A stretch of 64,000 nt of DNA from contig NZ_SZPZ01000005.1 in assembly GCF_005233875.1 (NCBI RefSeq), positions 1 through 64,000 of the forward strand. Reading direction: 5' to 3'. Within the stretch, counting starts at the first letter, position 1. The number at the start of each line of letters is the position of its first letter. This document shows positions 24,735 through 33,807 of this stretch, piece after piece. Below the pieces are notes generated by a model, which saw nothing but the letters and a program-made list of their open reading frames with translations, did not search any database and was not told the origin of the DNA. The stretch comes from Kribbella jiaozuonensis. GTDB taxonomy: Bacteria > Actinomycetota > Actinomycetes > Propionibacteriales > Kribbellaceae. Both the position numbers and the translations under genes were made by a program.

Positions 24735-27392
24735 CTAGCCGACCCGTTGGACGGCGTTGAACCGGTCGACGGTGACCTGGACGGCGGCCTGCCGGGCATC
24801 GGCGACCTCGTTCTCCTTCAGGGTCCGGTCCGGCGCCCGGAAGCGCAGTGCGAACGCGAGCGACTTCTTGCCCTCGCCGATCTGCTCGCCGGTGTACACG
24901 TCGAACAGCCGGACCGACTCCAGCAGGTTGCCCGCGCCCTCGGCCAGCGCCGCCTGCACGTCGGCTGCTGCCACATCGGCCGCGACGATCAACGCCACGT
25001 CCTCCTTGGCCACCGGGTACGACGAGAAGGGGTGCGCCGTGATCGACTCGGGGCCGGCAGCGATCAACGCTTCGAGGTCGAGCTCGACGGCACTCGAGCG
25101 GGTCGGCAGACCGAACGCCTGGCAGACCTTCGGGTGCAGCTCGCCGGCGTGGCCGACGACCTTGCCATTTGGGCCGTCGATGGCGAACTGCGCGCAGCGG
25201 CCTGGGTGCCAGGGCGCGAGCTCGACGTTCGTGACTACGGGCTCGACACCGACTGCAGACGAAATCAGCCTGGCGATCTGGACCGCGTCGGCCCAGCCGG
25301 CCGGGCGGCCCTTGCCCCACCAACCGGTCGGGGTCAGGGAGCCGGTCAGCACTACGCCGATGTGCAGCGGCTGGTCCGGCAGGGCGTCGTACAGCGACTG
25401 GATCTCGGCGTCGCTCGGCCGGTGCGCGACCGACGGGAGCGGCGCAGGCTTGGTCTGGGCCTTCGGGAGGAAGACGAGGCCAGTCTGGAAGATCGCCAGG
25501 TCTGTCGCACCCCGGCCGACGTTGCGCTCGGCGGTCCGGAGCAGGGTCGCGAGCAGCGTCGTCTGCATCGACGGCTCTTCGTCGGAGATCGGGTTGACCA
25601 GCTTCACCGTCGTACGGCGTGGGTCGTCGGCGGGGAAGCCCATCGCGTCGAAGTCCGCCTCACCCGTGAACGGGTAGGACACCACCTCGGTCAGCCCCGC
25701 ACCGACCAGCGCCGTCGCCACCCGACGCCGCCGCCGCTGCGAAACCGTCAGCCCCTGTCCCCCAGGCGCGGCAGGCAAGATCGACGGCACGTTGTCGAAC
25801 CCGAACAACCGAATAACCTCTTCGGCAAAGTCGTTGGGGTCCCGCAGATCAGGCCGCCACGACGGCGGAGTCACCGTCAGCAGATCGTCACCAGCAAGGT
25901 CGACGGCCGAGCCGTCGCCGGCCGTCGCGGAGCCGCCGACGGCGGCCGGTCCGCCTTCTGCCTCTTCCCGGCCCGGGCCGGCCGCAGGCCGGGCCGGGGC
26001 GTCGATGACGAGGGCGGGGGCGTGGACGCCCGCCGCGAGCGGCGCGGGCACCGCGTCCGCGGCGGCGCGGTCGACGGTGCAACCGACCGACCGCAGGTGC
26101 TGCAGCGTGTCGGCGATGGTGATCGGCGCACCCGCAACGCGGGCTGCGTGGTCGGCGCGGAAGTTGACGGGAGCCGGGGACGGGTGGGTGTCGACGACTG
26201 TTTCGTCGGGGAGGATTGTGCCGGCGGCGTACTCGGCGAGTAGGTCGGCTACGCGTTGAGCGGCGTACCTCGGGAGCAGCGGGTCGACCTCGCGCTCGAA
26301 TCGGCGGGACGCCTCCGAGGACAGCTTGTGCCGGCGGGATGCGCGCGCGATGACGATCGGGTCGAAGTGCGCGGCCTCGATCACCACGTCCGTGGTCGCG
26401 TCGGAGATCTCGGTCGACGCACCACCCATCACCCCGGCGACACCGATCGCGCCGGAGTCGTCGGTGATCAGCAGGTCCTCTACGTCCAGCTCGCGGGTCT
26501 GGTCGTCGAGCGTCATCAGCTTCTCGCCGGCGTTCGCCCGCCGTACGACGATCTCGCCGGACAGCCGGGCCTTGTCGTACCCGTGGATCGGCTGACCGAG
26601 CTCGAGCATCACGTAGTTCGTGACGTCGACCCCGATCGAGATCGGCCGCATCCCGGACGCGAGCAGCCGCTTCTGCATCCACCGCGGCGACAACGCCTTC
26701 GCGTCGATCCCGGTCACCGTCCGGGTGACGAACACGCTGCACGCCTCGGCATCGTCCACCCGCACCGGGTACCCACCGGAACCCGACCCGTCCAGCGCCA
26801 GCTGAGCAGGATCCTTCAACGCAACGCCGTACGCCGTCGCCGCCTCGCGCGCGACCCCGCGGATCGACAGGCAGTACCCGCGATCCGGCGTCACCGCGAT
26901 ATCGAGCACGTCATCGGCCAGCGCCAGCAACTCGATCGCGTCATCACCCGGCGTCGCTTCACCCGGCTCCAGTACCACGATGCCGTGCGTACCGTCATCG
27001 CCGAGGCCGAGCTCCGCGCTCGAGCAGATCATCCCGTTGGAGATATGCCCGTACGTCTTCCGCGCCGAGATCGCGAACCCACCGGGCAGCACCGCACCCG
27101 GCAGCACGACGACCACGAGATCGCCGACGGCGAAGTTGTTCGCGCCGCAGACGACCCACTGCGGCTCGTCCTTGCCGATGTCGAGCGAGCACCAGCGGAT
27201 CGTCTTGCCGTTCTTCTGCGGCTCGTCCTCGAACGTCAGCACCTTGCCGACGACGAGCGGACCGGTCAGGTCGGACTCCTCGACGGTCTCCACCTCGAGG
27301 CCGGCCCGGATCAGCTTCTCCCCGACGTCGCGACCGGTCACCCCGGCCGGGAGGTCGACGTACTCACGAAGCCATGACAGTGGGACCCGCAT
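24735..27392 (-). CDS. pheT: Phenylalanyl-tRNA synthetase beta subunit
   Basis: Beta chain of the heterotetrameric PheRS, with the N-terminal tRNA-binding EMAP-like domain (WVVCGANNFAVGD), B3/B4 editing and B5 domains, and a C-terminal anticodon-binding domain (HPFSSYPVAKEDVALIV). At 885 residues it is longer than usual because of a roughly 50-60 residue Ala/Gly/Pro-rich insertion inside the B5 region (bases ~25890-26060), between GCTVDR and LLTVTPPSWRPDL. The start ATG overlaps the pheS stop by one base (TGATG). Confidence 0.96.
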   Translation of the reverse strand: MRVPLSWLREYVDLPAGVTGRDVGEKLIRAGLEVETVEESDLTGPLVVGKVLTFEDEPQKNGKTIRWCSLDIGKDEPQWVVCGANNFAVGDLVVVVLPGAVLPGGFAISARKTYGHISNGMICSSAELGLGDDGTHGIVVLEPGEATPGDDAIELLALADDVLDIAVTPDRGYCLSIRGVAREAATAYGVALKDPAQLALDGSGSGGYPVRVDDAEACSVFVTRTVTGIDAKALSPRWMQKRLLASGMRPISIGVDVTNYVMLELGQPIHGYDKARLSGEIVVRRANAGEKLMTLDDQTRELDVEDLLITDDSGAIGVAGVMGGASTEISDATTDVVIEAAHFDPIVIARASRRHKLSSEASRRFEREVDPLLPRYAAQRVADLLAEYAAGTILPDETVVDTHPSPAPVNFRADHAARVAGAPITIADTLQHLRSVGCTVDRAAADAVPAPLAAGVHAPALVIDAPARPAAGPGREEAEGGPAAVGGSATAGDGSAVDLAGDDLLTVTPPSWRPDLRDPNDFAEEVIRLFGFDNVPSILPAAPGGQGLTVSQRRRRRVATALVGAGLTEVVSYPFTGEADFDAMGFPADDPRRTTVKLVNPISDEEPSMQTTLLATLLRTAERNVGRGATDLAIFQTGLVFLPKAQTKPAPLPSVAHRPSDAEIQSLYDALPDQPLHIGVVLTGSLTPTGWWGKGRPAGWADAVQIARLISSAVGVEPVVTNVELAPWHPGRCAQFAIDGPNGKVVGHAGELHPKVCQAFGLPTRSSAVELDLEALIAAGPESITAHPFSSYPVAKEDVALIVAADVAAADVQAALAEGAGNLLESVRLFDVYTGEQIGEGKKSLAFALRFRAPDRTLKENEVADARQAAVQVTVDRFNAVQRVG

Positions 27393-28501
27393 CAGATCTC
27401 CATCCCGAACTGGCGGCTGAACCGCACGTCACCCTCGACCATGTCCCGCATGTCCTCGACCCCGTTGCGGAACATCAGCGTCCGCTCCAGGCCCATGCCG
27501 AACGCGAATCCGGAGTACCGCTGGGTGTCGATGCCGTTGGCCTGCAGGACCCGCGGGTTCACCACGCCGCAGCCGCCCCACTCGATCCAGCCCTCGCTAC
27601 CGCAGGTGCGGCACGGGCGGTCGGGGTTGCCGACGGACTCGCCGCGGCAGACGAAGCACTTCAGGTCGACCTCGGCCGACGGCTCGGTGAACGGGAAGAA
27701 GTTCGGCCGCAGACGCGCCTCGAGACCCTCGCCGAACATCGAGACGACGAAGTGGTCAAGCGTGCCCTTGAGGTGCGCGAGCGTGATGCCTTCGTCCACG
27801 ACCAGGCCCTCGACCTGGTAGAAGACCGGCGTGTGGGTCGCGTCGAGCTCGTCGGTGCGGAACACGCGGCCCGGGCAGATCACGTAGATCGGCGGCTTGC
27901 GGCTCAGCATCGACCGCGCCTGCACCGGCGACGTGTGCGTCCGGAGCACCTTGCCGGAGCCGGCCGGCTCGACGAAGAACGTGTCCTGCATCTGCCGCGC
28001 CGGGTGGTCGGGCTGGAAGTTCAGCGCGTCGAAGTTGAGCCACTCGGCCTCTACTTCCGGGCCTTCGGCGACGTCCCAGCCGAGCGCGGTGAAGACATCC
28101 GCGACCTGCTCGGAGATCAGCGAGAGCGGGTGCCGCGCGCCGAGCTCAGGGGTGTGCCACGGCAGCGTCACGTCGACGCGCTCGGTGGCCAGCATCTGCT
28201 CCTCGTGCGCGGCCTCGAGGACGGCGAGCCGGGACGCGAAGCCCTCGTTGATCGCCTTCCGGGCCGCGCCGATCCGCTGACCGGCCTCCTTGCGGGCCTG
28301 CGGCGGCAGCGCGCCTATCTCCCGGTTGGCCAGCACGATCGGCGATTTGTCGCCGAGATGGGTGGACTTGGCTTCCTGCAGGGCGGCCAGATCGGCCGCC
28401 TCGGTAAACGCCGTCAGCGCCTCGTCGCGGGTCCGCTCCACCTCTTCGGCATGCAGCGGCGTCACTTCGACCGGGTCGTAATTAGTGTTGGGACCGGACA
28501 T
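27392..28501 (-). CDS. pheS: Phenylalanyl-tRNA synthetase alpha subunit
   Basis: Catalytic alpha subunit of PheRS, 369 residues. Class II motif 2 lies in RVFRTDELDATHTPVFYQVE, and motif 3 is FGMGLERTLMFRNGVEDMRD near the C-terminus. The N-terminal ~100 residues form the coiled-coil tRNA-binding arm. It is the first gene of the pheST operon. A TAGACT -10-like box and a 7-bp inverted repeat lie in the leader just upstream. Confidence 0.97.
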   Translation of the reverse strand: MSGPNTNYDPVEVTPLHAEEVERTRDEALTAFTEAADLAALQEAKSTHLGDKSPIVLANREIGALPPQARKEAGQRIGAARKAINEGFASRLAVLEAAHEEQMLATERVDVTLPWHTPELGARHPLSLISEQVADVFTALGWDVAEGPEVEAEWLNFDALNFQPDHPARQMQDTFFVEPAGSGKVLRTHTSPVQARSMLSRKPPIYVICPGRVFRTDELDATHTPVFYQVEGLVVDEGITLAHLKGTLDHFVVSMFGEGLEARLRPNFFPFTEPSAEVDLKCFVCRGESVGNPDRPCRTCGSEGWIEWGGCGVVNPRVLQANGIDTQRYSGFAFGMGLERTLMFRNGVEDMRDMVEGDVRFSRQFGMEI

Positions 28502-28511
28502 GGCTCGCTCT

Positions 28512-28541
28512 CAATTCGGAACTTCTGCGAATTGCAGTCTA
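28512..28541 (-). promoter_or_regulatory. Putative pheST promoter element and leader dyad
   Basis: On the minus strand TAGACT (28541-28536) is a good -10 candidate. Directly downstream, CAATTCG (28534-28528) and CGAATTG (28518-28512) form a perfect 7-bp inverted repeat with a 9-base loop. It may be an mRNA hairpin or a protein operator. No -35 at standard spacing was convincing, and no T-box was recognised. Confidence 0.35.
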
Positions 28542-28589
28542 GAAACCCGAACCCCAAGAGCGTGAATCGGCTGTCCACAACCCTGTGGA

Positions 28590-28916
28590 TCAGCCCATTT
28601 TGTATCTGCCCCGGACGATGGCGCCGAGGACCGCCAGCGCGGCCAGCAGCGCGCCGACGCCGACCGGCAGCAGGAAGATCGGGTACGCCGAAGGCCCCGG
28701 CGCGCGGTCTTCCAGGATGAGGCAGGCCGCCGCGGTCACGACGTACCCGAGGGCCAGCATCGTGGACACGACGCCGGCGGCCTGCGCCCATTTGAGAACG
28801 AATCGATGCGATCTCCGCCAGCCGATCGCGAATGTCACGAGAGCGACCGGGATCAGCACCAACGTGCAGGAAAGCATCAGATTCACGACTCCCTGCGCGT
28901 CACTCCCCTGCAGCAT
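28590..28916 (-). CDS. Small three-helix membrane protein, hypothetical
   Basis: About 108 residues with three hydrophobic segments (roughly residues 8-30, 42-65 and 75-98) and a short basic C-terminus (RGRYKMG). I do not recognise a family. The start is the ATG at 28914-28916 or the GTG two codons upstream. It begins a few bases after the MFS transporter stop and could be read from the same transcript. The function is unknown. Confidence 0.6.
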   Translation of the reverse strand: MLQGSDAQGVVNLMLSCTLVLIPVALVTFAIGWRRSHRFVLKWAQAAGVVSTMLALGYVVTAAACLILEDRAPGPSAYPIFLLPVGVGALLAALAVLGAIVRGRYKMG

Positions 28917-28928
28917 GCGCACATCGTG

Positions 28929-30470
28929 TCAGTGCACTGGGTCGTCCACCTGTGCCTGAGCGGAGTCCTGCACCTTGGCCTCGCCACGTGGCAGCAGCAC
29001 CAACGCAACCACAGCACCCGCGATCGCACCGCCGGCTCCGACGGTCATCGAGATCGACATCGCGTCGATGAATGCGTGCTTAGCCGAGGCGAAGAAATCC
29101 GGCCCGAGCGCGAGCGTGTCCGCGATCGACTTCCGGGCTGCCTCCGGCACGGAGTCCGGCAGCGCCGAGGAGTACGCCGCCGCGAGCACACTGCCCAGTA
29201 CGGCGACCGACAGCGCCGCACCGGTCTGCTGCACGGTGTCGTTCATCGCCGAACCCACACCGCGATGCTCCGCCGGAACGGCCTGCATCAACAGCGTGTA
29301 CGCCGCTGGTCCCGCCAGGCCACCGCCGATGCCCATCACCAGCAGGCCGATGATCAGCAGCCCGTATCCGCTCGAGTCGGACACCCGCATCAGGATCGCG
29401 AAGCTGCCCGCGATGATCAGCAGCCCGAGAGAGATCAGCGTCCGGTCCGCGACCTTCTTGCCCAGCGCAGCCCCGAGCCCGTTGAAGGCGGCCGCGGCAA
29501 CGGCGTACGGAATCAGCGCCAGCCCAGCCTTCAACGGGCTGTACCCGAGCACGAACTGCAGGTACTGCGTCAACGCCAGCAGCAGCCCGCCGGCAGTGAA
29601 GGACAGCAGCACGATCGAGAAACTCGTACCGCTGAACCGGCGATCCCGGAACAGCGCGAGCGGCACCATCGGGTGCTCACTCCGCTTCTCCCACAGCGCG
29701 AACGCGGTCAACGCGACCACTCCGACCGCGAGACCGCCGAGCACCCGGGCCGAGCCCCAGCCGTGCGCCGGGATCGACACGATCGCCCAGACGATCGACG
29801 CCATACCGACGATCGTCAGCACCGCCCCGACCGGGTCGACATCACGCGCCGGACCCTTCGACTCGGGGATCAGCGCCAGCGTGCCGATGATCGCGAGCGC
29901 GGCGATCGGTACGTTCAGCAGGAAGATCGAGCCCCACCAGAAGTGGTTCAACAGCACGCCGCCGATGGTCGGGCCGGCGACCACGCCGAGCATCGCGACC
30001 ATCGACCAGCCGGCCATCGCCTTGCGCTGTTCGTCCGGCGGGAACACGGTGAACAACAGCGACAGCGTGCTCGGCATCAGCAGCGATCCGCCGACGCCCA
30101 TCAGGAAGCGGCAGGCGATCAGCTGCCACGGGTTGTCGGCCAGCGTCGCCAGCAGCGAGGCCGCGCCGAAGATCACCAGGCCGAGGAGCAGCATCTTCCG
30201 TCGGCCAAACCGGTCGGACAGGCTTCCGGCGGTCAGCAGCAGCCCGGCGAAGGCCAGGATGTAGGCGTCGATCACCCACTGGATGTCCGCGGGCGTCGCG
30301 CCCAGGTCGCGCATCAGCGACGGGATGGCCAGGTTCAGGACGGTGTTGTCGACGACCAGAACCATCAGGCTCAGGCACAGGATCAGCAGGATCCACCAGC
30401 GACGCGGGTGACCGGTCGCTGCGGGCGTGTCAGCGGACGTCTCGGAGGACTCGAACGGTGTACTAGTCAC
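28929..30470 (-). CDS. MFS drug-efflux transporter (DHA2-like, 14 TM)
   Basis: A 513-residue major facilitator superfamily exporter of the 14-helix drug:proton antiporter type. Motif C-like VVDNTVLNLAIPSL in helix 1 and GSLSDRFGRRKMLLLG as motif A are typical. The C-terminal half contains GLAGPAAYTLLMQAVPAEHRG. The start is GTG at 30468-30470, with a TACAGT box six bases upstream, so probably leaderless. It is divergent from a TetR-family gene with a large dyad between them, implying ligand-induced efflux. The drug or metabolite exported is unknown. Confidence 0.9.
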   Translation of the reverse strand: MTSTPFESSETSADTPAATGHPRRWWILLILCLSLMVLVVDNTVLNLAIPSLMRDLGATPADIQWVIDAYILAFAGLLLTAGSLSDRFGRRKMLLLGLVIFGAASLLATLADNPWQLIACRFLMGVGGSLLMPSTLSLLFTVFPPDEQRKAMAGWSMVAMLGVVAGPTIGGVLLNHFWWGSIFLLNVPIAALAIIGTLALIPESKGPARDVDPVGAVLTIVGMASIVWAIVSIPAHGWGSARVLGGLAVGVVALTAFALWEKRSEHPMVPLALFRDRRFSGTSFSIVLLSFTAGGLLLALTQYLQFVLGYSPLKAGLALIPYAVAAAAFNGLGAALGKKVADRTLISLGLLIIAGSFAILMRVSDSSGYGLLIIGLLVMGIGGGLAGPAAYTLLMQAVPAEHRGVGSAMNDTVQQTGAALSVAVLGSVLAAAYSSALPDSVPEAARKSIADTLALGPDFFASAKHAFIDAMSISMTVGAGGAIAGAVVALVLLPRGEAKVQDSAQAQVDDPVH

Positions 30471-30506
30471 TCGCACACTGTACGACAAACTCGTACGCTG
30501 TGCGAG
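30470..30506. promoter_or_regulatory. TetR-type operator between MFS and tetR-family genes
   Basis: Arms CTCGCACACTGTACGA (30470-30485) and TCGTACGCTGTGCGAG (30491-30506) are inverted repeats matching at 14 of 16 positions around a 5-base centre. The dyad covers the MFS start codon and -10 region and lies just upstream of the regulator's TAGGAT -10 (30514-30519). Binding here would repress both divergent genes. Confidence 0.65.
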
Positions 30507-30525
30507 TGCTTTGTAGGATGGGCGC

Positions 30526-31230
30526 ATGAGGGAAACGATCTGGTCCCGGCAACGCTCAGCTGCACCGGCGCGCGAGACGCTCAGCCGGGAGCAGATCGTG
30601 AAGACCGCGATGGAGATTCTCGACAGCGAGGGCGTCGCCGGGCTGAGCATGCGCAAGCTCGCGGCCCGGCTCGGCTCCGGCGCGACCAGCCTCTACTGGC
30701 ACGTGCCGACCAAGGACGACCTCGTCGACCTGCTGATCGACCAGGTCTGGGCGGAGATCGACGTACCCGAGCCGGAGCTGGCCGGGTGGCGGAGCGGAGC
30801 GCTGCTGTTCGGGCACAGCCTGCGGTCCGCCGTACTGCGGCATCCGTGGCTGCCCGAGGTGATGTACACGCGGCCGAGCATTGGGCCGAACGCGATGTCG
30901 CTCGGCGAGCGCGGTCTGGTGCTGTTCGGAGCGGCCGGGTTCACGCCGCGCGAGGTCGATCTCGCGATGGGCAGCGTGATGTCGTACGTGCTCGGCACAG
31001 TCAGCGCCGAGGTGGCGACCCGGGAGATGGTCCGGAAGTCCGGCCGCTCCGAGGAGAGCTGGGTGAGCGAACTGCTCGAGCAGGCGCAGTCGGTGGCGAC
31101 CGACTATCCGCAGATGCAGGAGTCGGTCCGCCGGCGTACGTCGGTGAACCTGGACTCCGAGCTCACCGAGAACTTCGTCTTCGGCCTCGACGCCCTGCTC
31201 GACGGCCTGCAGGCCCGCGTCAAGAAGTAA
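30526..31230 (+). CDS. TetR-family transcriptional regulator
   Basis: A 234-residue repressor. The N-terminal helix-turn-helix covers SREQIVKTAMEILDSEGVAGLSMRKLAARLGSGA and following YWHVPTKDDLVDLL, ending at about residue 70. The C-terminal half resembles the tetracycline-repressor-type TetR_C domain. It is divergent from the MFS exporter it most likely controls. The ATG lies six bases after a TAGGAT -10, so the mRNA is probably leaderless. The 3' end overlaps the convergent hypothetical gene by 11 bases. Confidence 0.9.
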   Translation: MRETIWSRQRSAAPARETLSREQIVKTAMEILDSEGVAGLSMRKLAARLGSGATSLYWHVPTKDDLVDLLIDQVWAEIDVPEPELAGWRSGALLFGHSLRSAVLRHPWLPEVMYTRPSIGPNAMSLGERGLVLFGAAGFTPREVDLAMGSVMSYVLGTVSAEVATREMVRKSGRSEESWVSELLEQAQSVATDYPQMQESVRRRTSVNLDSELTENFVFGLDALLDGLQARVKK

Positions 31231-31930
31231 GGCCGAACCACGGCTCCTTGGCGAGCTCCTCGTCCAGCACCTTGCGATCGCCCTCACTGGCGACGAGCTT
31301 CGTCAGCTCACGAGCTTTCTCCAGCTCGACGCGTGCGGCCGCTGGCTGACCTGTCGCCGCCAGCGCCCGAGCCAGTGCCTCGCGGGCGAACGGCTCGTCC
31401 CAGTCGCCCATCTGCTCGGGATAGGTCTCGATCAGTTGAAGACAACGCTGTGCATGTTGCAGCCCGACCTCGACGCGACCGATCCGGAGCGCCACCCGCG
31501 CGATCAGGTGCTCGCCGCGCGCTTGATTCGCCTCGTTGCCCGCCTCCAACCAGTGCAGGCAGGCGGCATAAGCGCCGTACAGCAACCGCTCCTGGTCTTC
31601 CAGCGGACTCGTCTCGTCGATCTCTTCGAGCAGGTCCCAGGTCTCGTTGTTGAGCTCGACGCCGAAGTACCGGTGCAGCTCGCGGCCTTCCACCAGCTCG
31701 GTGGCGACCTTCTCCATCAACTCCGGCCAGCTGGCCAAGCCGTACTCGCGGGCGATCGTCAACTGCGCGTCCCGCAACGTGAAGGTCCCCTCGTCGTACG
31801 CCGGGTGATGCGCGCGAGCCCGCTCGATGGCATCGGGCCGGCCTTTGACGACCGCCTTGCGGAGCTCCTTCGCGCGGGCGCGCAGCTGGCTGAGACTCGC
31901 CTTGGCGGGCAGGGGTGTAATCGACATCAT
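31220..31930 (-). CDS. Hypothetical TPR-like/ankyrin-associated protein
   Basis: A 236-residue protein. The N-terminal segment LRDAQLTIAREYGLASWPEL (residues ~53-72) is a motif often found ahead of ankyrin repeats in actinobacterial proteins. The rest is helical, with tetratricopeptide-like stretches (LYGAYAACLHWLEAGNEANQ; REALARALAATGQPAAARVE). No catalytic motif is apparent. GGAAGGA precedes the ATG. The function is unknown; a protein-interaction role is inference. Confidence 0.75.
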   Translation of the reverse strand: MMSITPLPAKASLSQLRARAKELRKAVVKGRPDAIERARAHHPAYDEGTFTLRDAQLTIAREYGLASWPELMEKVATELVEGRELHRYFGVELNNETWDLLEEIDETSPLEDQERLLYGAYAACLHWLEAGNEANQARGEHLIARVALRIGRVEVGLQHAQRCLQLIETYPEQMGDWDEPFAREALARALAATGQPAAARVELEKARELTKLVASEGDRKVLDEELAKEPWFGLTS

Positions 31931-32097
31931 CAGTCCTTCCAGACAGCCCGCTCCGCTGAATCAGACCGTCCCGAAGGGTTCACCGGTCGATACAGGTACC
32001 ACTCCCACCATCCAGGTGCACTCAGTGCTTGCCGCGGAGAAGAGGCGCCCTGGCGCGCGCTAACCCAACGCTGACACGCGATGGCCCGCCGCGTCAA

Positions 32098-32991
32098 TCA
32101 GCGTGGCAGGTGGATCGGGTTGGTCCAGGCGCGGTGGCCGGAGGCGTCCTCGATCGTGATGCGGCAATGGGTGTTGCGGAAAAGGGTGAGGGGCAGCGTG
32201 CACTCGGTGAGGTCGGTGCCTTGGGCAAGTTCTGCGCCGGGGTGGCCGCCGGTGAGGAGGATCTTGGTGGCGGGTGAGCAGCGGACGGCGATGACGTCGC
32301 CTTCGAGGTGTACGTCGTACAACTCGGGGCCGGTGCTGGAGTAGAAGTGGCCGGCCTTCAACGCAGTCAGGAGGGCGGCTGGTTCGAGTGCTTCGGCGCG
32401 GACGTGGACCCAGGCCTGGCAGGGCGGCGGGTCCTGGGGTTGGAGGTGGGCGTCGTCGGCGGCGTACGTCGTGAGGCGGTGGCCGCGGTTGAGCAGGACA
32501 TCGGCGAGGTGCCAGCTGTCGCCGCGGTTCTCGCGGTCGGACAGGGCGTTGTAGACCTCGATCGAGTGGGCCGCGTCGAGACTCTCGGCGTCGGCCGCTG
32601 TGAGGAGTGAAGCTGACGGGTGGGCCATGCCGATGAAGGCGCCTGCCGCCCGGGCTCGGCGGGCGAGCTCAGGACCGGTCTCGGAGTCCGACGGAGGTGC
32701 GAAATCGAGCGGCAGGCCGGCCGCGATGATGTGCCACTGCTGACCGGCTTCGGTCCGCGGGGCGTGGAGCTCGGCGCCGATCAGCGTGGTGAATCCGTCC
32801 GTCCGCAGGTCCCTGGTGTCGGTGACCGGGTATCCGTACTCGGGCCGGAAGTGGTCGGTGATCGCGACGAAGTCGTAGCCGGCGTCGCGGTATACGTCCG
32901 CGGTCTCGCGCGGCGACAGCGCTCCGTCGGACAGGTTCGTGTGGGTGTGCAGATTCCCGCGCCAGAACCGGCCCGGTTGGTCGAAGGTCAT
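32098..32991 (-). CDS. PHP-domain metallohydrolase (CehA/McbA family)
   Basis: A 297-residue PHP-type phosphoesterase-like protein. The metal-binding motif NLHTHTNLSDGALSP is near residue 13, and ITDHF follows at ~40, as in CehA/McbA family hydrolases. Further histidines are in GMAHPSAS and the C-terminal GHFYSSTGPELY. The start ATG overlaps the trmH stop (ATGA); the frame continues upstream only within trmH. The substrate is not predictable, and the ribosomal-operon context does not reveal it. Confidence 0.85.
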   Translation of the reverse strand: MTFDQPGRFWRGNLHTHTNLSDGALSPRETADVYRDAGYDFVAITDHFRPEYGYPVTDTRDLRTDGFTTLIGAELHAPRTEAGQQWHIIAAGLPLDFAPPSDSETGPELARRARAAGAFIGMAHPSASLLTAADAESLDAAHSIEVYNALSDRENRGDSWHLADVLLNRGHRLTTYAADDAHLQPQDPPPCQAWVHVRAEALEPAALLTALKAGHFYSSTGPELYDVHLEGDVIAVRCSPATKILLTGGHPGAELAQGTDLTECTLPLTLFRNTHCRITIEDASGHRAWTNPIHLPR

Positions 32992-33788
32992 CGGCGTTGG
33001 GCGCGGGCGGAGGCGTACAGGCAGATCGCGGCGGCGGTTGCGAGGTTGAGCGACTCGGCGCGGCCGTAGATGGGGACCTTCACCGAGTGGTCGACGATGG
33101 CGTTGAGGTCGTCGGGCAGACCGTGGGCCTCGTTGCCGAACAGCCACACGGTCGGCTTGGCGAGCGTCCCGTCGTCGATGCAGGTGTCGAGATCGGTAGC
33201 GCCGTACCCGTCGGCGGCGAGCACCTGCAGACCTTGCTCACGCCAGGCTTCGACGGCCGCGACGATGTCGACGTCCACGGTGACGGGCACGTGGAAGATG
33301 CTGCCGACGCTGGCCCGTACCGCCTTCGGGTTGTGCGGGTCGACGGACTCCGCGGACAGTACGACGGCATCGGCGCCGGCCGCGTCCGCAGTACGGATCA
33401 AGGTGCCGACGTTGCCGGGGTCGCGGACCTGTACGCCGGCCGCGATCAGCTTGCCGGTCGGCGTGAAGGGCACGGTCACCAGCGCGCAGACGGCGACGAC
33501 GCCCTGCGAGGTGACGGTCTCGCTCAATGCCTCGACAGCGGCGCGGTTGACCTCGAACCACGGGACGCCGGCCGCCGCGGCGAGGTCGTACAGGTCACGA
33601 TGACGGGTCGCGACCTCCGGTTCGGCGTACACCTCGACGACGAGCTCGCGGTGCTCGAGAGCTTCCCGGACCGCCTGCGGGCCTTCGACGAGGAAGCGGC
33701 CGGCTTTGCGCCGGAACGCACGAGTGGCGAGCCGCCGAGCCTGCTTGATGCGCGTTGATTGCGCGGTCAGCAGACCGGGACTCGCCAC
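32988..33788 (-). CDS. TrmH/SpoU-family RNA 2'-O-methyltransferase
   Basis: A 266-residue SAM-dependent SPOUT methyltransferase with an N-terminal substrate-binding domain (FLVEGPQAVREALEHRE) and the C-terminal knot. SPOUT motifs are visible: motif 1 in VRDPGNVGTLIRTADAAGADAVVLS, motif 2 WLFGNEAHGLPDDL, motif 3 VPIYGRAESLNLATAAAICLY. It probably methylates rRNA or tRNA; its place 19 bases after rplT favours an rRNA target. The start is GTG at 33786-33788. Confidence 0.92.
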   Translation of the reverse strand: MASPGLLTAQSTRIKQARRLATRAFRRKAGRFLVEGPQAVREALEHRELVVEVYAEPEVATRHRDLYDLAAAAGVPWFEVNRAAVEALSETVTSQGVVAVCALVTVPFTPTGKLIAAGVQVRDPGNVGTLIRTADAAGADAVVLSAESVDPHNPKAVRASVGSIFHVPVTVDVDIVAAVEAWREQGLQVLAADGYGATDLDTCIDDGTLAKPTVWLFGNEAHGLPDDLNAIVDHSVKVPIYGRAESLNLATAAAICLYASARAQRR

Positions 33789-33807
33789 TGTGGTGTACGG
33801 GTGTTGC

